Source: Desulfobacterales bacterium
GTDB lineage: Bacteria; Desulfobacterota; Desulfobacteria; Desulfobacterales; JAHEIW01
Direction: 5' to 3'
Length of the DNA: 61,488 nt
Assembly (NCBI GenBank): GCA_020348305.1
Contig: CP070746.1
Span: 909,078-970,565 of the forward strand
Positions 8,171 through 17,573 of this stretch are shown here, in pieces; position 1 is the first letter of the stretch; every line of letters begins with the position of its first letter. The notes beneath the pieces are model-generated. The model did not search any database. It was not told where the DNA came from and saw only the letters and a program-made list of their open reading frames with translations. A program made the translations under genes and the position numbers.

Positions 8171-10243
8171 ATGAGCGAAAAGGTTGACAATATACGAAAC
8201 ATCGCGCTTATTGCCCATGGCGGTGCTGGGAAAACATCTGTTGCCGAAGCGATGCTTTATAACGCCGGTGTAATCAAGCGGCTCGGACGCGTAGAATCCG
8301 GTAATACGGCCATGGATTTTGAGCCCGAAGAAATTAAGCGTTGCTCGAGTATCAGCAGTGGATTCCATCAGCTAAACTGGAAAAAACATACGGTAACCTT
8401 AATTGACACGCCTGGTGATCAAAATTTCTTTTCGGACACCAAAAGCTGTCTCCAGGCCGCCGACGGTGCTGTTGTGATTATCGACGCTGTCGACGGCGTA
8501 AAAGTTCAAACCGAACAGGCATGGGAATTTGCCAAAGAGTTTGACCAACCCTGTGTCATTTTCATCAATAAATTGGACAGAGAACGCGCCGATTTTCTGC
8601 GAACATTTCAAGATGCCAAAGACAGTTTTGAGCCGAAGCCAATTATATTGCAGCTTCCCATCGGAGCGGAAGCCGAATATAAAGGAATTGTGGATTTAAT
8701 CAACTCGACAGCTCACATCTATGGTGCAGATGGCAAAGCGAAGCAGGGAGAGATTCCAGCGGATATGCAAGCTTCGGTAGAATCTGAAACGGAAGAATTA
8801 ATCGAAAATATTGCCGAAGCCGATGATGAACTTGTGGAACGCTATTTGGAAGGTGAAACACTGACCGAGGATGAGTTGAAGGCCGCATTGAGAAAGGGAA
8901 CATTATCAAAAACCTTTGTGCCGGTTATATGCGGCTCGGCTACCCAAAATATCGGAATTGATCTTCTTTTGGACCTTATTGTCAATGCAATGCCCTCCCC
9001 TGCCGATCGTGGCGTAAAAATCGGTTCGGATCCCACCAATAATAATGAAATTGAACGGGCTCCCGATCCGAGTTCACCCTTCTCCGGATATGTGGTGAAA
9101 ACCCTGGCCGATCCGTATGCCGGGCGGTTGACGATATTTAGAGTGGTTTCCGGATCGCTTGGCGCGGATGGGACGTTTTATAACTCCAGCAAAGATGCCA
9201 AAGAAAGGTATAATCAACTCTTAATCATAACCGGAAAAGATCAAAAAGTCGTCACCAGCGCTGGTCCGGGTGCCATCGTGGCGGTTGCCAAACTGAAGGA
9301 AACCACCACTGGTGATTCCCTTTGCGATGAAAGCGAACGGATTGTTTATAAATGTGCTGAACCGCTTCCCAGCCTGATATCATTTGCCATCGAAGCCAAA
9401 TCTAAAGGAGATGAAGACAAGGTCTTTATTTCTTTGGCAAAACTCTTAGAAGAAGACCCGTCATTGAAACTGGACCGGCGATCTGAAACCAAAGAGATCC
9501 TTTTGTCCGGATTGGGGCAAATTCATATCGAAACCACCATTGATAAGCTCCAGCGAAAATTCAACGTCGACGTCCAGTTGAATATTCCAAAGGTCCCTTA
9601 CCGGGAGACCATAAAGAAGAAAGTAAGGGTTCAGGGAAAACATAAAAAACAAACCGGGGGCCATGGTCAGTATGGGGATTGCTGGATCCAAATCGAACCG
9701 TTACCCAGAGGCCAGGGATTTGAATTTGTAGACGCAATTGTCGGCGGCGCAATTCCCAAACAATATATCCCCGCAGTTCAAAAGGGTATTGTTGAGTCCT
9801 CTCAAAAAGGTGTATTGGCCGGATACCCCTGTGTCGACTTCAAGGTAACGTTAAATGATGGATCCTTCCATGCAGTGGATTCCTCGGAGATGGCATTTAA
9901 AATAGCCGGTTCGCTGGCATTCAAGAAAGCTTCCGAACAGGCAGTACCAACACTGCTTGAACCGATTATGAAAGTCACGGTCACTGCGCCGGATGAATTC
10001 ATGGGCGATATTATGGGAGACCTTAATGGTAGACGCGGTCGGGTGCTGGGTATGGATAGTGCCGGAAAAAATCAGGTCATCAATGCCCAGGTACCGCTAT
10101 CGGAGTTTCTCACCTATGCTCCCGATCTCAGATCCATGACAGGCGGTCGCGGAATGTACTTCATGGAATTTTCGCATTATGACGAGGTGCCTGCCCAGAT
10201 CGCCGAAAAAATTGTAGAAGAAGTAAACAAAAGCAAACAATAA
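8171..10243 (+). CDS. fusA: elongation factor G-like translational GTPase (EF-G paralogue)
   Basis: 690 aa with the full EF-G architecture: GTPase domain, domain II, and domains III-V ending in LTYAPDLRSMTGGRGMY. AGAGGAG precedes the ATG. It is a divergent type: the P-loop is AHGGAGKT (residues 15-22) rather than AHIDAGKT, switch I reads RCSSISS where EF-G has RGITITS, and the G3 motif is DTPGD (79-83), so the His used by EF-Tu/EF-G for GTP hydrolysis is replaced by Asp. NKLD is retained. No str operon genes (rpsL, rpsG, tuf) are nearby, which fits a second EF-G copy rather than the housekeeping one. Its cellular role is not established from sequence. Confidence 0.93.
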   Translation: MSEKVDNIRNIALIAHGGAGKTSVAEAMLYNAGVIKRLGRVESGNTAMDFEPEEIKRCSSISSGFHQLNWKKHTVTLIDTPGDQNFFSDTKSCLQAADGAVVIIDAVDGVKVQTEQAWEFAKEFDQPCVIFINKLDRERADFLRTFQDAKDSFEPKPIILQLPIGAEAEYKGIVDLINSTAHIYGADGKAKQGEIPADMQASVESETEELIENIAEADDELVERYLEGETLTEDELKAALRKGTLSKTFVPVICGSATQNIGIDLLLDLIVNAMPSPADRGVKIGSDPTNNNEIERAPDPSSPFSGYVVKTLADPYAGRLTIFRVVSGSLGADGTFYNSSKDAKERYNQLLIITGKDQKVVTSAGPGAIVAVAKLKETTTGDSLCDESERIVYKCAEPLPSLISFAIEAKSKGDEDKVFISLAKLLEEDPSLKLDRRSETKEILLSGLGQIHIETTIDKLQRKFNVDVQLNIPKVPYRETIKKKVRVQGKHKKQTGGHGQYGDCWIQIEPLPRGQGFEFVDAIVGGAIPKQYIPAVQKGIVESSQKGVLAGYPCVDFKVTLNDGSFHAVDSSEMAFKIAGSLAFKKASEQAVPTLLEPIMKVTVTAPDEFMGDIMGDLNGRRGRVLGMDSAGKNQVINAQVPLSEFLTYAPDLRSMTGGRGMYFMEFSHYDEVPAQIAEKIVEEVNKSKQ

Positions 10244-10284
10244 CTGCAACTTAAAAATTAAGGAATTAAAAAATTGAGAAAATA

Positions 10285-10932
10285 CTAATTGAGGAATTGC
10301 GAATATTCCTTAACACACTTTTTTGCCGGTGCGTATCCGCCCCAGAAGGCGTCCCATTTTTTTTTAAAAAGAACTCTGTTGCTGCTTTTTATTTTTTTAG
10401 CAAACGGGCAGGCCGGTAAATGAAATCGCCTGGAGCGTTTGTTTCCGATATAAGTTGCGTTTTGCTCATTCCATTCTTGCCAGATTCCCTTTTCTGACGA
10501 CATAGCTTCCTGTTGTGACGCCAGCAAAATTGAATTGTATTTAAGGTTCGGCCTGCGATATAAAAAAAACGCGTACCCCTGCGTTAATAATCTCGCATTT
10601 ACAAACGTACCATCCTTTAGAAAAACATATGCCAATAATCGTCCGTACTGATCCTGTTTTTCCTGATCATATTCCAAACGCACTTTTTGGTGATAAACTA
10701 ACTTTTTGTTAAACGATTTTGCCTTATTTCCAAAGGGCTCGGCATTTTGATCCTCATGCTCAATTTCGGGTGCATTAATACCAATATAACGCACGTGTCT
10801 CCCATCCTGTAAAACGATCGTATCCCCGTCATCCACCCATCTCACCTGATACCAGGTTTCAGCCAATAATTCTTGTCCGTAAAATGGATAACAAAAGCAA
10901 ACAAATATTATGATAAGTACTTGTTTTCTCAT
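10285..10932 (-). CDS. secreted thermonuclease (SNase-like) with C-terminal metal-binding-like domain
   Basis: A signal peptide (residues 1-25, MRKQVLIIIFVCFCYPFYG then LLAE) precedes a staphylococcal-nuclease fold. The catalytic core is visible: VDDGDTIVL, VRYIGINAPE (Arg and Glu kept, the first calcium-ligand Asp position is Asn) and DQYGRLLAYVF with the second catalytic Arg. After residue 165 a short extension (YIGNKRSRRFHLPACPF ... GGYAPAKKC) has the His/Cys pattern seen in Ada-like metal-binding tails of other secreted SNases. It is the last gene of the purC-parB-SPL run and overlaps the preceding stop by four bases (ATGA). Confidence 0.9.
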   Translation of the reverse strand: MRKQVLIIIFVCFCYPFYGQELLAETWYQVRWVDDGDTIVLQDGRHVRYIGINAPEIEHEDQNAEPFGNKAKSFNKKLVYHQKVRLEYDQEKQDQYGRLLAYVFLKDGTFVNARLLTQGYAFFLYRRPNLKYNSILLASQQEAMSSEKGIWQEWNEQNATYIGNKRSRRFHLPACPFAKKIKSSNRVLFKKKWDAFWGGYAPAKKCVKEYSQFLN

Positions 10933-12044
10933 TTTCTTATCAACCCATCCGGATTAAGCCCACAATGTTTGACCGCCCGTGTATCCAACATTTGCGGCAA
11001 TCCACCATATTCAGAAGGAATAAATCCCAAAGATTCATTCCAAATTTCGTCATCTTCCATACAAAAATAGATAAGGACATCTGGAGCAAGATCTCTAATC
11101 CACGCTACCATTTTACGATATAGATCGATTCTCAATGGTTTAAAATAGCGCATTTTCCCATCTAAACCGGCAATAAATTCTCCGTAGATAATCCTGGAAT
11201 TTGGAAACCGTTTCTGAATAATGCCTTTCAACGATAACATAAAACGCAGGGTGCCGAGACTGATCCACACGATTTTATCGGGGTCCACTTGGGCAAATAA
11301 TTGGTGAACAACATGTTTATAGTCTTTTTCACACCCCTCGTAAATAACCATGGGATCAAAATGAAAAGCAAGCGGATATCCCCAAGATGCACATTTGGCG
11401 GCAGCTTTAAGTCGAGCGGAAAGCGATGCCGTGTGCCGTTCCTCTTTCTTGATCATCTGATTTGTATTCAACGACCAGGCAACAATCGTCTTGCGATTGT
11501 GAGGCAACGCGTATAACTCTTCAATTGCAGTTGTTTTGGTTTTTAACTCTAAGACAGTATATTCCTGCTCGGAAAAGGCGGTTACAAGGAGCTTTGATAA
11601 ATCCGTCCATAATTCCCAGATCATACTATCGGTAAATTCACCGGTGCCGATCCGATATATTTTTTTCTTAGCAAACACATCTCTGAGCTCCGCCAACAAA
11701 TCGGCATGATTAACAAAATATTGAAGAACAGGCGGGTGAAAATAGGACTGCAAAATACAATATGTACAGTCCATATGACAAAAGGTGCCGATATGTAAGA
11801 TTTTATAATCACAACAGGTATAGCAGCGTGTCCCCGGGCATTTTTTAAAAAATGCACCATTGTTGCGGGTGAGGTAAAGGGTCTGTTTTCCCTCTTGAAT
11901 CGGATCCTTAGCCGACAAAATGTAATCAAATACTTCCCGGGATTCATTTACAACTTCAACGGGCACATTGAGGCGGGATTGAATTGAAAAGGTCTCCGGA
12001 AAATTTTTAATATGCTGATTGATAAAAAGTTTTGTGATCGTCAT
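10929..12044 (-). CDS. SPL-like radical SAM protein (spore photoproduct lyase family)
   Basis: 371-aa radical SAM protein. The CX3CX2C cluster motif is at Cys89, Cys93 and Cys96 (CHMDCTYC), followed by ILQSYF as in spore photoproduct lyase, the DNA repair enzyme that reverses 5-thyminyl-dihydrothymine. Two features argue against a classical lyase: an extra cysteine group at 69-78 (CPGTRCYTCC) and a GTGEFTD motif at 133-139, where aligned by eye the lyase has its H-donor cysteine. The organism also shows no spore genes here. Overlaps both neighbours by four bases (ATGA), so it is co-translated with the ParB-like gene upstream. Substrate unknown. Confidence 0.85.
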   Translation of the reverse strand: MTITKLFINQHIKNFPETFSIQSRLNVPVEVVNESREVFDYILSAKDPIQEGKQTLYLTRNNGAFFKKCPGTRCYTCCDYKILHIGTFCHMDCTYCILQSYFHPPVLQYFVNHADLLAELRDVFAKKKIYRIGTGEFTDSMIWELWTDLSKLLVTAFSEQEYTVLELKTKTTAIEELYALPHNRKTIVAWSLNTNQMIKKEERHTASLSARLKAAAKCASWGYPLAFHFDPMVIYEGCEKDYKHVVHQLFAQVDPDKIVWISLGTLRFMLSLKGIIQKRFPNSRIIYGEFIAGLDGKMRYFKPLRIDLYRKMVAWIRDLAPDVLIYFCMEDDEIWNESLGFIPSEYGGLPQMLDTRAVKHCGLNPDGLIRK

Positions 12045-13054
12045 TTTTTAGTTAAAATTTTTTGTAGTCCGGAGCTGCGAATGATTCTATCGAGTTTGGT
12101 TCGAAAATCCTTAAGTTCCGCGAGGTTGTGAAAATTCACTTTCAACGTATAGGTTGGTCCTTCAAAGTCTTTCGGTGGCATCAGCTTAATGGAATTGCCA
12201 AGTTTTAATTCTTTGACAAGCTTTTCAAATTCGTTTTTTGTTTTGAAAAGTGTCGGAAAGCGCCGCCGGTGGAGATATACGCGTATTATCTTTTGCTTTC
12301 GGGCGCGATCAAGCTCATCGTTGTCTAAGATTTCTTTGATGTCTTTTTCGTTCAACAGGCTGTCGATAGTTGTATTTTCCCGAAGCGCAATTTCGTCTAA
12401 CAGCAAAATGATCTCCCTTTGCTTGTTCAGTCCGATTTTTAACTGATCAAAAAGCTTGACTAGAGCAACTCCAATGTTGGGCTCGAATTTAGACAGTTCT
12501 AAACCCATGGCCATGGAAATCGTACTCTTAAGGATACCATCTTGAATCGGCTTTGGAAGATGACAGATTTTTTCAATTTTTTTTATGAGGGAAAGATTAT
12601 CGGGCAAGCCTAGTATTGATGCACATTCCAGCCGCTGATTCTCATCTTTAAAAAAGGAGGACAGCAAAAAAAGTGATCTGGAAATTTCCACCAGGTTCAG
12701 CGGTCTCTGAAGCGTATTGTCGGCGATAGCATATTGAATACATGTATCATCGCTGATTTTAGAACTTAATATTCTGGCTGGAATTTCGATCCAGCCTAGA
12801 TATCGGCAGGCGGCTATCCGACGAAATCCGCTAATGATAACATATTCTGAAGCGTGCCGTTTCAGGATAGGAGGGTGTATGAGACCCAGCTGTTGAATCG
12901 ATTCGACCAGTTCAAGGATTTCCGTTTTGGTTGTAATACGAAATCTGCTGTCTTCTGAATTGATTGCTGATAGCGGAATTGATTGCAAAACGTTTATATT
13001 AACAAAACCTTGCCCTACAAAGATTTGCTGGTTGCTATCCCCTTCAAAGGCCAT
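12041..13054 (-). CDS. ParB/Spo0J-like N-terminal domain protein
   Basis: 337 aa. Residues 25-125 match the ParB/Srx fold: [15 protein letters not shown], a helix [16 protein letters not shown], and the CTPase/nucleotide loop region [13 protein letters not shown] (75-87, the GxRR-type motif). A central helical part could hold the helix-turn-helix; the C-terminal 100 residues (basic, [18 protein letters not shown]) are not the usual ParB dimerisation domain. No parA and no parS palindrome lie nearby, so this is unlikely to be the chromosome-segregation ParB. It overlaps purC by 11 bases and the SPL-like gene by four, which ties its job to that protein more than to partitioning. Confidence 0.85.
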   Translation of the reverse strand: MAFEGDSNQQIFVGQGFVNINVLQSIPLSAINSEDSRFRITTKTEILELVESIQQLGLIHPPILKRHASEYVIISGFRRIAACRYLGWIEIPARILSSKISDDTCIQYAIADNTLQRPLNLVEISRSLFLLSSFFKDENQRLECASILGLPDNLSLIKKIEKICHLPKPIQDGILKSTISMAMGLELSKFEPNIGVALVKLFDQLKIGLNKQREIILLLDEIALRENTTIDSLLNEKDIKEILDNDELDRARKQKIIRVYLHRRRFPTLFKTKNEFEKLVKELKLGNSIKLMPPKDFEGPTYTLKVNFHNLAELKDFRTKLDRIIRSSGLQKILTKK

Positions 13055-13940
13055 AATTGCTGCCGGTAAGCTGGATTAGTGCGTCCAGATATTTTTGGCG
13101 CGTATGGTTGATAACATTCTCCGGTAAGCAGGGGCCGGGGGGGGTTTTGTTCCAATCTAAAGAATTGAGGTGATCTCTTACGTATTGTTTGTCAAAACTC
13201 TTTTGAGGACCTCCGGGTTTATAGGTCTCCTTGGGCCAAAACCTGGAGGAATCCGGTGTTAGAACCTCATCAATGAGAATAATATCATCGCCTATCCGCC
13301 CAAACTCGAACTTGGTGTCCGCGATAAGAATTCCCTTTTCAGCAGCCAGTTCAGCGCCTTTTTGATAAATTGCAAGGCTAGTTTCTCTGACTTTTTCCGC
13401 CAGCGCCTGCCCGGTAATTCGGGCAGCTTCTTCAAAATTGATATTGATATCATGGTCGCCAAGTTCTGCTTTGGTGGATGGTGTAAAAATAGGTTCCGGC
13501 AACTTATCAGATTCTTTCAATCCGTTAGGCAATCGAATACCGCATATGCTGCCCGTTTCTTGATATGCTTTCCATCCCGATCCGGATATGAAACCCCTAA
13601 CAACACATTCGATCGGAAGGGGTTCTGTTTTTTGGATCAGCATGCTTCGGCCATGTAAGGTCTCAGCATATGGCTGACATGCCTCGGGATAATCTTCTAC
13701 TGTGCTGGAAATCACATGATTTGCTATGATAGGCTCCATAATCTCAAACCAAAATAGGGATATCTGAGTCAAGATGATTCCTTTATCAGGTATAGGATCC
13801 GGCAGAACGACATCAAATGCCGAAAGTCGATCCGTTGCGACCATCAGAAGTTTGTCATCCAGATCATACATATCCCTGACCTTGCCCCTTTTCAATAGCT
13901 TCAAATTCGGAAGTCTCGTTTCTTTAACGGAATTCTTCAT
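13044..13940 (-). CDS. purC: phosphoribosylaminoimidazole-succinocarboxamide synthase (SAICAR synthetase)
   Basis: Joins CAIR and aspartate using ATP in de novo purine synthesis. The 298-aa protein shows the N-terminal nucleotide-binding loop [10 protein letters not shown], the signature [18 protein letters not shown], an internal [20 protein letters not shown] and [14 protein letters not shown] with the metal-ligand acidic residues. This long form (about 300 aa) is the type found in yeast and many proteobacteria. It heads the four-gene minus-strand run; no other purine genes are in the window, so the linkage to ParB/SPL/SNase is positional rather than metabolic. Confidence 0.97.
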   Translation of the reverse strand: MKNSVKETRLPNLKLLKRGKVRDMYDLDDKLLMVATDRLSAFDVVLPDPIPDKGIILTQISLFWFEIMEPIIANHVISSTVEDYPEACQPYAETLHGRSMLIQKTEPLPIECVVRGFISGSGWKAYQETGSICGIRLPNGLKESDKLPEPIFTPSTKAELGDHDININFEEAARITGQALAEKVRETSLAIYQKGAELAAEKGILIADTKFEFGRIGDDIILIDEVLTPDSSRFWPKETYKPGGPQKSFDKQYVRDHLNSLDWNKTPPGPCLPENVINHTRQKYLDALIQLTGSNYGL

Positions 13941-14007
13941 CGGTATAAATCCTCGCTGTTCAATGCTTCGCTTTTAGGAAAGTTTTTGGTGGGCCTGACA
14001 ATGGTGC

Positions 14008-14382
14008 TTATTCTGGCGTGCCAGCTTCATCTTTCTTATCGACAAAGACCTCTATATATTTCTTTAGTTTCTTGCGTGTCGTTTCGCTGATCTTAAGAAA
14101 CTGAATTCCAACTTCATGTAATCCTAGATCGTTTGTCTTGGAATGAATAGGTTTGCCTTTAATATCGACGATATCTTCTTCTAATCCAATATTTAATAAA
14201 ACGGTATGATTGGAGTCAATGGGAAAAGGAGTTTCCAGAAGAATACCGGATTCAGAGACATTTAAGGTTCTGCCCATCCCTTGTTTGACGATTTTATCGT
14301 TTTGATCAAGGCAAAAATAAGACAGATTCAGAGAAGTAACTCTCGCGTGCTTTCTTTTCTCTTTAGTCGGCATTGTATTCAC
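14008..14382 (-). CDS. PilZ domain protein (putative c-di-GMP receptor)
   Basis: A single-domain 124-aa PilZ protein. Both c-di-GMP contact motifs are present: RxxxR as RKHAR at residues 10-14 and the (D/N)xSxxG motif as NVSESG at 41-46. The beta-barrel continues through VGIQFLKIS and ends in a short charged tail. With intact motifs it should be able to bind cyclic di-GMP. It is the last gene after an MglA-like GTPase and a DUF4388/cNMP protein, 28 bases downstream of the latter, so the three may form one signalling unit; that grouping is inference. ATG at 14382 is used; Met4 is possible. Confidence 0.88.
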   Translation of the reverse strand: MNTMPTKEKRKHARVTSLNLSYFCLDQNDKIVKQGMGRTLNVSESGILLETPFPIDSNHTVLLNIGLEEDIVDIKGKPIHSKTNDLGLHEVGIQFLKISETTRKKLKKYIEVFVDKKDEAGTPE

Positions 14383-14410
14383 CTACGAAGATGTTTATTA
14401 ATAGTGGTCG

Positions 14411-15583
14411 TTAAGAAACGATTTTCTTATGAAATTCACATGCCACCAGTGTGGTTACCGATATACAGGTTGCAAGGTGTTGAAAAATATTCTTAAGCGT
14501 TGATGAGATTTTCTCATGCTCCTCCTGAAGCTTTTGGGAATCAACGGCGCTCAACTTGAGATTCGGCGAGGCGAAAACATTGGCTGAATTCGGTTCATTT
14601 CCCATATCCATGAAAGGAATATTTCCGAAATAATCGTCTTTTTGAAGGTGCATCAGGGGTACATGACCATTATCCGTTTCACGAGCGATGAATACTTCAC
14701 CCTCTCGAATTCTGAATAATCTTTCTTCGTTTTGACCTTGCTTAATAACCGGTTTTTTCCCTTTAATATAATCATTAATTTTCACGTTGTTGCTTTGAAT
14801 TTCAGCCGCCATATCGGTAACTTGCCTTAATCTTAAGTCAAGGCTGTTGATCAGGCCTCTGAAATCAGCAGATAAACTTGCAAGCTCACTGGTGAGTTGT
14901 TGCGAGTCCAGCATGCCTAGTTGTACATTTCCCACGGCTACAACGGTTGCACTGCGAACGTTATCTCCAGCTAATAAAGAAGCCACGCTTCCTAAAAACG
15001 CACCATCTCCGATTCTGGCTATCCGTAAGGGTCCATTTGTAGATACTTTTAGGATTTCGGCAGTTCCTTCCAGTATGACCCACACCCAATTGCCGTGGTT
15101 TCCTTCACGGACAATCTCGTCACCGTTGTAGAATACTTCCTCATCGACAACATACGAATAATCTACAAGTGGCCCTTTGATTAATGGAAGATCACCTGAT
15201 TTGGCTCGTGATTCCTGTGACTTGTGTTTGACTGAAGACGGTCCGAGCCTCTCTATCTTGCCTTCATCCAGCATTCTTAAGCCATCCAGGATAATTTCCA
15301 TCCGACTTTTCGTGATGGTTTTGGCGCAGGTGACATTGTCCTGACTGAATTCAAATTGCCCTTCGATCCATCCAAACAGGGAATAGACGGCGTCTATGCC
15401 GGTAAGGGAGCCATTGGTTGCGTTTATTGGATTGCCCTTCACAATATAGACCACCCCGGGATCTGCTGCATATTTGCTGATGATGCGCAAAACACCGGAG
15501 CCGCCATTGGTGCCCAGAAGCTGTAAAACCTCACCTAAATTTAGAAAATTCAAATTTCCTGCAAATGCGACAGTGGTAGTCAT
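14411..15583 (-). CDS. DUF4388 (PATAN) protein with two cyclic-nucleotide-binding domains
   Basis: 390 aa, cytoplasmic. Residues 5-105 form a DUF4388/PATAN-like domain (GNLNFLNLGEVLQLLG, GSGVLRI, then the FGWIEGQFEF turn). Residues about 148-245 are a cNMP-binding beta-barrel (VREGNHGNWVWVILEGTAEI, IGDGAFLGSVASLLAGD), and about 272-365 a second, more degenerate one (VIKQGQNEERLFRIREGEVFI, DDYFGNIPFMD). In neither is the full phosphate-binding cassette with its Arg evident, so ligand binding is uncertain. PATAN/DUF4388 domains often sit near small GTPases and two-component proteins in deltaproteobacteria; here an MglA-like GTPase is directly upstream. Confidence 0.85.
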   Translation of the reverse strand: MTTTVAFAGNLNFLNLGEVLQLLGTNGGSGVLRIISKYAADPGVVYIVKGNPINATNGSLTGIDAVYSLFGWIEGQFEFSQDNVTCAKTITKSRMEIILDGLRMLDEGKIERLGPSSVKHKSQESRAKSGDLPLIKGPLVDYSYVVDEEVFYNGDEIVREGNHGNWVWVILEGTAEILKVSTNGPLRIARIGDGAFLGSVASLLAGDNVRSATVVAVGNVQLGMLDSQQLTSELASLSADFRGLINSLDLRLRQVTDMAAEIQSNNVKINDYIKGKKPVIKQGQNEERLFRIREGEVFIARETDNGHVPLMHLQKDDYFGNIPFMDMGNEPNSANVFASPNLKLSAVDSQKLQEEHEKISSTLKNIFQHLATCISVTTLVACEFHKKIVS

Positions 15584-15669
15584 AGTAACGTCTCGGAATT
15601 TCTGTAAGCGACTGAACCTCTAAAACATGTTTGAGGCTTCCAAATTTGTCTTGGAAACTTATTATTATA

Positions 15670-16278
15670 CTATAGATTTAATTCTTCTTGAATGGATTTT
15701 ATTGCCAGCTTTAAGCATGCGTGAAGCGTTTTTCCGACGCCCGCACCTTTTACGGCAGCGCCTGGAAATGATGGAACTTTCAATTGACGATTTAAGTCGT
15801 GTTCCAGCTGTTCAATCGGTATAAGCGGAATATTTGCTTGGGCCAGATCTCTTTTGTTGTATTGCATAACGAGCGGTATTTTAAAGATACTCACTTCATA
15901 TTCTTTTAGGTTTTCGGCGAGATCTTTTAACGACAGCATATTCTTTTCACGACGCACTTCAAGGGAGTCCGCTACAAATACAACCGCATCCGCTCCTCTC
16001 AGCACTAATTTTCGGGTGGAACTATACCGCACCTGCCCGGGCACCGTATATAATTGAACTCTTAAATTGCAGCCCTTGACTTTACCGAGCTCAAGGGGAA
16101 GAAAATCAAAAAAAAGGGTTCGATCACCATCCGTGTTGATCGAAACCATATCCCCGCGCACTTGTTTTTTAAATGACTTGTGAATATATTCAAGATTCGT
16201 CGTTTTACCGGATCGCCCGGGTCCATAATACACGATTTTGCACTCAATCTGCCTTTTCTTTAGATTAACTATCGCCAT
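15670..16278 (-). CDS. MglA-like small Ras-family GTPase
   Basis: 202-aa bacterial Ras-like GTPase. The P-loop is GPGRSGKTT (residues 19-27); the switch II region reads TVPGQVRYSSTRKLVLRG, typical of MglA/gliding-GTPase-like proteins; the guanine-specificity motif appears as NKRD. Its N-terminal strand (KKRQIECKIVYYGPG) and length also match this family. MglA proteins set cell polarity and motility; orphan homologues occur widely in non-gliding deltaproteobacteria and are of unknown role. No MglB (roadblock) gene is next to it; instead the DUF4388/cNMP gene follows after an 86-base gap, a possible regulator or effector. Confidence 0.92.
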   Translation of the reverse strand: MAIVNLKKRQIECKIVYYGPGRSGKTTNLEYIHKSFKKQVRGDMVSINTDGDRTLFFDFLPLELGKVKGCNLRVQLYTVPGQVRYSSTRKLVLRGADAVVFVADSLEVRREKNMLSLKDLAENLKEYEVSIFKIPLVMQYNKRDLAQANIPLIPIEQLEHDLNRQLKVPSFPGAAVKGAGVGKTLHACLKLAIKSIQEELNL

Positions 16279-17563
<1,285 letters not shown>

Positions 17564-17573
17564 TAACTCAAGA

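Noticed and set aside
12041..13054. Chromosome-partition ParB and a nearby replication origin
   Set aside because: There is no parA, no parS-like palindrome, no dnaA, gidA or DnaA-box cluster, and the C-terminal domain is not ParB-like.
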